This document shows, piece by piece, positions 5,616 to 9,750 of a stretch of DNA of 9,750 nucleotides. Location: positions 1 to 9,750 of the forward strand of contig JAHEZG010000100.1 of assembly GCA_023251195.1 (NCBI GenBank), given 5' to 3'. Source of the stretch: Chitinophagaceae bacterium (lineage in GTDB: Bacteria > Bacteroidota > Bacteroidia > Chitinophagales > UBA10324). The notes under the pieces are model-generated. The model saw only the letters and a program-made list of their open reading frames with translations. It had not been told where the DNA came from and did not search any database. Both the position numbers and the translations under genes were made by a program. Numbering within the stretch: position 1 is the first letter of the stretch; each line of letters opens with the position of its first letter.

Positions 5616-6791
5616 ATGGTTCCTGAAAATAAAATTAAAAAACGAGTAGTTGCGATTTTAGGCTCAACCGGATCTATCGGAACACAGGCACTTGATGTGA
5701 TTGCGGCACACAACCATTTTTTTGAACTGGAACTTTTAACTGCAAATTCTAATGCTGAATTATTAATTCAACAAGCCAAAAAATTTTTACCTGCTACTGT
5801 TGTTATTGGCGATAAAGTAAAATACGAGGAAGTAAAATCTGGCTTGAGCTCATTACCCATAAAAGTTTTTGCCGGTAATGAAGCCATACTTCAATGCGTG
5901 CAAAATGAAAGCATAGAAATTGTGTTAACCGCAATGGTAGGGTTTGCTGGGCTTGCGCCAACCATTGAAGCAATAAAAGCAGGTAAACACATTGCGCTCG
6001 CCAATAAAGAAACACTTGTTGTAGCAGGAGAAATCATTACACATCTGGCAATGGAAAACAGAGTAAATATTTATCCGGTTGATTCAGAACACAGCGCCAT
6101 TTTTCAATGCTTGACCGGAGAGTGGAAAAATAAAATTGAAAAAATTATTCTTACTGCATCAGGTGGGCCATTTCGCGGAAAAACAATTGACGAATTAAAA
6201 CACATTACAAAAGCACAGGCACTTAAACATCCGAACTGGAGCATGGGGGCAAAAATCACCGTTGATTCTGCTACATTGATGAACAAAGGTCTGGAAGTGA
6301 TAGAAGCAAAATGGTTGTTTAATTTATCACCTGAACAAATCGAAGTAATTGTGCATCCGCAAAGCATCATTCATTCAATTGTTCAATTTCAAGATGGAAG
6401 CATGAAAGCGCAAATGGGTTTACCAGATATGAAACTACCAATACAATTTGCACTTGGCTATCCTGATCGATTGAAATCAGATTTTCCGAGATTTAATTTC
6501 CTGCAGTATCCGACATTAACTTTTGAACAACCTGATAAAAAAACTTTCAAGAGCCTTGCACTTGCGTTTGCTGCACTTGAGAAAGGTGGAAACGCAGCTT
6601 GCATTTTGAATGCTGCAAATGAAATTGCTGTTGCTGCTTTTCTTGCCGATAAAATTTCATTCTTAAATATGACCGATTTGGTTGAAACTTGCATGCTCAA
6701 ATTGCCATTCATAGTTTCACCATCATTGGAAGATTATTATTTTACAGATGCCGAAACACGCAGAGTGGCAAGTGAATTAGTTAAAAATTGA
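5616..6791 (+). CDS. dxr: 1-deoxy-D-xylulose 5-phosphate reductoisomerase
   Basis: This cytoplasmic enzyme rearranges and reduces 1-deoxy-D-xylulose 5-phosphate to 2-C-methyl-D-erythritol 4-phosphate with NADPH and a divalent metal, the second step of the MEP isoprenoid pathway. The NADPH-binding GSTGSIG is at residues 16-22 and ALANKETLV at 127-135. Metal ligands are D156 and E158 in PVDSEHSA, and E227 in LMNKGLEVIE. Substrate-loop motifs ASGGPFRG (181-188) and HPNWSMGAKITVDSATL (205-221) are intact, as is VHPQSIIHS. The 391 residues match the family's length, and nothing is missing. The ATG at 5616 is 3 bases after the previous stop, which supports co-transcription. Together with rseP downstream it recalls the bacterial dxr-rseP neighbourhood, here with two extra genes in between. 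Confidence 0.98.
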   Translation: MVPENKIKKRVVAILGSTGSIGTQALDVIAAHNHFFELELLTANSNAELLIQQAKKFLPATVVIGDKVKYEEVKSGLSSLPIKVFAGNEAILQCVQNESIEIVLTAMVGFAGLAPTIEAIKAGKHIALANKETLVVAGEIITHLAMENRVNIYPVDSEHSAIFQCLTGEWKNKIEKIILTASGGPFRGKTIDELKHITKAQALKHPNWSMGAKITVDSATLMNKGLEVIEAKWLFNLSPEQIEVIVHPQSIIHSIVQFQDGSMKAQMGLPDMKLPIQFALGYPDRLKSDFPRFNFLQYPTLTFEQPDKKTFKSLALAFAALEKGGNAACILNAANEIAVAAFLADKISFLNMTDLVETCMLKLPFIVSPSLEDYYFTDAETRRVASELVKN

Positions 6792-6846
6792 TTCGAACCT
6801 GAAACCAAATCATTCCATTTTCGAAATGATTAATAAAAAATAAAAA

Positions 6847-7077
6847 ATGTTAGAAACAGAAACAAAAATATTTGAATCAAAACTTTCTGAATTAATAAAA
6901 ACAGATTCAGGGAAATTTGTTTTGATAAAGGATGAAAATATTTATGGCACTTATGTAGCCATTGCTGATGCATTGAGAGCCGGATACGAAAAATTTAAAA
7001 CGCAATCTTTTTTTGTTCGTCAGATTCTGCCTGCACAACAACCATTAAACTTTGTAAACAATTACCTGCTTAATTAA
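6847..7077 (+). CDS. Small protein of unknown function (possible DUF5678-like), paired with the retropepsin gene
   Basis: This 76-residue protein has no signal peptide or membrane segment and should be cytoplasmic. It begins with a charged helix (ETKIFESKLSELIK), followed by GKFVLIKDENIYGTYVAIADALRAGYEKF, a pattern of two short beta-strands and a helix recalling DUF5678-type small proteins, and then a FFVRQILP strand. That family link is tentative. The ATG at 6847 sits 55 bases after dxr with no good terminator between (only a weak AATCATT/AATGATT inverted repeat). Its stop is 3 bases before the next start, so the two proteins are probably made together and may act as a pair. No catalytic motif is visible. 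Confidence 0.7.
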   Translation: MLETETKIFESKLSELIKTDSGKFVLIKDENIYGTYVAIADALRAGYEKFKTQSFFVRQILPAQQPLNFVNNYLLN

Positions 7078-7080
7078 CGA

Positions 7081-7509
7081 ATGCCTTCTTTCACACAGCG
7101 AATCCCGAATCTTCAGCAGATAGGCCCTGTTATTGAAGTGGTGATCACACCTTCGGTTCCTTTTCTTCAGGCAAACAATATTTCAGCAGCAATAGCAAAC
7201 TCTGTACGCGTTTTAGCTATGATTGATACCGGCGCAACCGGTACTGTTATCAGTCAGGGTTTGGCAAAACAGTTAAATATAAATCCTGTTGGTACAATGC
7301 TCATGCACACACCATCGTCTAACAATGTGTTGTGTTATCAATTTGATGTTCAATTAGTTTTTCCCAATAATGTGAATGTTCCATCTATTATTGTTTCTGA
7401 AGCAGCCTTGCAAGGGCAACACATTCAATGTTTAATTGGTCGTGATTTGTTACAGCATGCAGTTTTAATTTACACCGGATACGATAACTCTTTTACTTTG
7501 TCTTTTTAA
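7081..7509 (+). CDS. Single-domain retropepsin-like aspartic protease
   Basis: This 142-residue protein contains one retropepsin (clan AA) domain. The catalytic motif is MIDTGATGTVIS, with D49-T50-G51 and A52-T53, and the later hydrophobic-hydrophobic-glycine motif is CLIGRDLL (about 117-124), followed by AVLIYTG. Such half-size enzymes work as homodimers, each chain giving one aspartate; that is family knowledge. There is no signal peptide or membrane anchor, so it should be cytoplasmic. The ATG at 7081 follows the previous stop by 3 bases, and rseP starts 18 bases after its stop. The position just before an intramembrane protease gene is suggestive, but no substrate or shared pathway can be shown from sequence. 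Confidence 0.85.
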   Translation: MPSFTQRIPNLQQIGPVIEVVITPSVPFLQANNISAAIANSVRVLAMIDTGATGTVISQGLAKQLNINPVGTMLMHTPSSNNVLCYQFDVQLVFPNNVNVPSIIVSEAALQGQHIQCLIGRDLLQHAVLIYTGYDNSFTLSF

Positions 7510-7527
7510 TTTCTCAAAAAATAATAA

Positions 7528-8850
7528 ATGATCATCTTAATAAAAGCACTTCAACTCATTCTCAGTTTGTCCATTCTTGTAATTGTTCATGAGTTCGGGC
7601 ACTTCATTGCCGCCCGCATTTTTAAAACCAAAGTCGAAAAATTTTATCTGTTTTTCGATTGGGGGTTTTCATTATTCAAATTTAAAAAAGGAGAAACTGA
7701 ATATGGAATCGGATGGTTGCCTCTTGGCGGATATGTAAAAATTGCAGGCATGGTAGATGAAAGTATGGATAAGGAACAATTAAAACAGCCACCTCAGCTT
7801 TGGGAGTTCAGAAGCAAACCGGCCTGGCAACGATTAATAATTATGATGGGAGGAATTATTATGAATGTATTGCTTGGAATATTTATTTATTCTATGATAT
7901 TGTTTGCGTGGGGTGAAGAGTACATTCCTGTTGCTAAAATGCAAAACGGAATTTCAGTTGACAGTACAGGGCTGAAAATGGGATTGCTCAATGGCGATAA
8001 AATTATTTCTGTTGATGGTAAATCAATTGAAAAAATAAACGAGGTGTTTACAAAAATTGTGTTTGATGATGCAAAAATCATTCAGGTGGAACGAGCAGGG
8101 CAGGTAACAGACATTACCATACCATCAGGAGCGCTAAAAGAAATTATTGCCACTGCAAAAGGAGATTTAATAAATCCGCGAATTCCGTTTTATGTTGATA
8201 GTTTGGAGCCAACCGGCGGTGCAGCCAAAGCATTATTAAAACCAAATGATCAATTAATCGGAATTGATGGTAACAGTTTTCCGTATTTTGATTTAGCCAA
8301 GCCCTACATTTTAATGCATAAGGGAAAAACAGTTGCAGTTACCTACCTGCGCGACGGCGATACACTTACTGCACCTGTAGCTATTTCAACTGAAGGTGCC
8401 ATGGGGATTTATCCGGTATCACCCGAAAAATTGTATGGAACCAAAAAATTTGAATACGGTTTTTGGGCGTCGTTTCCGGCAGGGTACAATAAAACCTGGA
8501 CCACACTTGGAAATTATGTTAAGCAATTCAAACTAATTTTTTCACCTGAAGTGCAGGGATACAAACAGATTGGTGGATTTATAACTATGGGAAAAGTGAT
8601 GTCGCCAACATGGGATTGGCAATCGTTCTGGAGTTTCAGTGCTTTTTTATCCATTGCACTTGCATTTATGAATTTTCTGCCGATACCAGCGCTTGACGGG
8701 GGCCATGTTTTATTTACACTTTATGAAATGGTGTCTCGCAGAAAACCGAGCGATAAGTTTTTAGAATATGCCCAGGTAGTGGGCATGGTATTTTTACTGG
8801 CACTCATGATTTTTGCAAACGGAAACGATATAATTAAATTGTTCAGATAA
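7528..8850 (+). CDS. rseP: RIP metalloprotease RseP (site-2 protease family, M50)
   Basis: This inner-membrane zinc protease cuts transmembrane segments, classically of anti-sigma factors after a first cut on the outer side, and can clear leftover signal peptides. The zinc motif HEFGH (residues 21-25) lies in the first membrane helix, and the third ligand is D390 in FLPIPALDGGH. GIGWLPLGGYVKIAGM (60-75) and the MMGGIIMN helix (about 104-125) are typical of the family. Two PDZ domains follow at about 130-205 and 210-290. Helices three and four are near 368-386 and 413-431. The 440 residues match the usual length of 440-450. The family's GPxxN motif reads GGIIMN here. The start at 7528 puts HEFGH at its usual distance from the N-terminus. 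It is the last gene of the tight run beginning with the M28 peptidase. Confidence 0.97.
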   Translation: MIILIKALQLILSLSILVIVHEFGHFIAARIFKTKVEKFYLFFDWGFSLFKFKKGETEYGIGWLPLGGYVKIAGMVDESMDKEQLKQPPQLWEFRSKPAWQRLIIMMGGIIMNVLLGIFIYSMILFAWGEEYIPVAKMQNGISVDSTGLKMGLLNGDKIISVDGKSIEKINEVFTKIVFDDAKIIQVERAGQVTDITIPSGALKEIIATAKGDLINPRIPFYVDSLEPTGGAAKALLKPNDQLIGIDGNSFPYFDLAKPYILMHKGKTVAVTYLRDGDTLTAPVAISTEGAMGIYPVSPEKLYGTKKFEYGFWASFPAGYNKTWTTLGNYVKQFKLIFSPEVQGYKQIGGFITMGKVMSPTWDWQSFWSFSAFLSIALAFMNFLPIPALDGGHVLFTLYEMVSRRKPSDKFLEYAQVVGMVFLLALMIFANGNDIIKLFR

Positions 8851-8918
8851 TAACATGAAGCAAATGTTCTTCCTCTTAATTCAATAATATTTTTACTTTT
8901 ATTTTTTAAAATGATGCC

Positions 8919-9698
8919 ATGCAAAAAAAAGGATTATTAATTTATTTGAACCTGCTGTTCATGTTGCTTATCACCCATTCGCAGGTGATTGGGCAAACTG
9001 CGGTTAATACCGATTCATTAATTAATACAATGGTAAATCAAAGTATAATATCAAGTCCATCAGATCCTGGATTAAGCTTGATGAAAAACGCAAATTATTC
9101 TGATGCAACTAAATTTTACAGCGCCGAAATAAATAAAAACGAAAGCAATGCTGAGGCCTATTTTAACAGAGGAATTTCGCAATGGCAAACCAATGAACCA
9201 TCCAAAGCATGCCAGGATTGGAGCGCAGTACTTGCACTTGGTGATACTGCTACATTTAAATTATTAGATGCCAATTGTCATGGTGCAATGATTATTGATG
9301 GCGACACATTAAAAAAAACCGAGTATCATAAAATGTTTGCCGCTGCTAAACCAAGCGCTCAGTCATCATCAGCCGGGTCAAATGCAATGACTGTTGTAGA
9401 GCAAATGCCTGAATTTAAAGGAGGAGATATAGCAATGATGAAATACCTGAATCAAAATATTAAATATCCCGAAGAAGCACGGAAAAAAAATATTCAGGGA
9501 ACTGTAATTATTAATATCATCATCAGTACAAAAGGCAATGTCATGTTTCCTTATGTAAAAAAAGGAATTGGCGGAGGATGTGATGAAGAAGCCTTACGGG
9601 TGATCAGAAATATGCCTGCCTGGAACCCCGGAAAGCAAAATGGAAAGGCAATATTGGTGCGATATAATATTCCGGTTAAATTCAGTTTAAGCAATTAA
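8919..9698 (+). CDS. Secreted protein with TPR-like region and TonB C-terminal domain
   Basis: This 259-residue protein starts with a signal sequence (KK at 3-4, hydrophobic 5-19, likely cleavage after G25: VIG|Q). Residues 57-110 (NYSDATKFYSAEIN..., AEAYFNRGISQWQTNEPSKACQDW) resemble two TPR units. After a serine-rich linker (146-154) comes a TonB C-terminal domain: VEQMPEFKGG (160-169), YPEEARKKNIQGTVIINIIIS (183-203), GGCDEEALRVIRNMPAWNPGKQNGK (209-233) and a final RYNIPVKFSL strand. In classic TonB the domain transmits energy from ExbB-ExbD to outer-membrane receptors through an N-terminal anchor. Here the N-terminus looks cleavable and no proline-rich spacer is present, so it may be a periplasmic protein using the fold for binding rather than a true transducer. 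A 68-base gap after rseP leaves room for a separate promoter, though none is clear. Confidence 0.88.
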   Translation: MQKKGLLIYLNLLFMLLITHSQVIGQTAVNTDSLINTMVNQSIISSPSDPGLSLMKNANYSDATKFYSAEINKNESNAEAYFNRGISQWQTNEPSKACQDWSAVLALGDTATFKLLDANCHGAMIIDGDTLKKTEYHKMFAAAKPSAQSSSAGSNAMTVVEQMPEFKGGDIAMMKYLNQNIKYPEEARKKNIQGTVIINIIISTKGNVMFPYVKKGIGGGCDEEALRVIRNMPAWNPGKQNGKAILVRYNIPVKFSLSN

Positions 9699-9750
9699 AA
9701 TTTTATAGCTGAATCTAAATTAGCACCTCACAACTTTTTTATTTTCTTTG

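Noticed and set aside
6808..6831. Terminator between dxr and the small gene
   Set aside because: The AATCATT/AATGATT inverted repeat has only seven A/T-rich pairs and no T-run directly after it, so it is too weak to call.
8852..8868. Terminator after rseP
   Set aside because: Only a 5-base AACAT/ATGTT inverted repeat without a T-tract is visible.

Overview
The window looks like chromosome of a Bacteroidota bacterium. The coding DNA is AT-rich, most genes lack Shine-Dalgarno sequences, two minus-strand promoters carry the Bacteroidota -33 TTG / -7 TAnnTTTG pattern with 19-base spacing, and one gene encodes a module resembling the C-terminal half of GldM, a protein of the gliding and type IX secretion machinery found in this phylum. 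A family within the phylum cannot be fixed from this sequence.

Left part (1-2360): the 3' portion of a VirE/BT4734-type primase-helicase gene, open at the window edge, is followed by about 675 bases without a convincing gene. That stretch is rich in structure: eight copies of ATTACTC in four alternately oriented pairs, a degenerate 12-base tandem repeat, several hairpins and a short direct repeat. It stops at the 3' end of a tRNA-Val(UAC) gene on the minus strand. This arrangement is what the end of an integrated mobile element at a tRNA gene would look like, although no integrase and no second att copy are visible.

Middle (2311-3252, minus strand): the tRNA-Val, with its own intrinsic terminator and promoter, and a gene for a secreted outer-membrane beta-barrel-like protein. 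The tRNA gene and the barrel gene have nearly identical promoter segments (22 of 24 bases).

Right part (3470-9698, plus strand): a tightly packed run of a secreted M28 (carboxypeptidase Q-like) peptidase, a GldM-C-like secreted protein overlapping it by 8 bases, dxr (second step of the MEP isoprenoid pathway), a 76-residue protein, a single-domain retropepsin-like aspartic protease, and rseP (site-2 intramembrane protease). After a 68-base gap comes a secreted protein joining a TPR-like region to a TonB C-terminal domain. The first six genes have gaps of 55 bases or less and are likely co-transcribed. The most unusual points are the repeat field beside the primase-helicase, the free-standing GldM-like module, and the small-protein/retropepsin pair placed between dxr and rseP.
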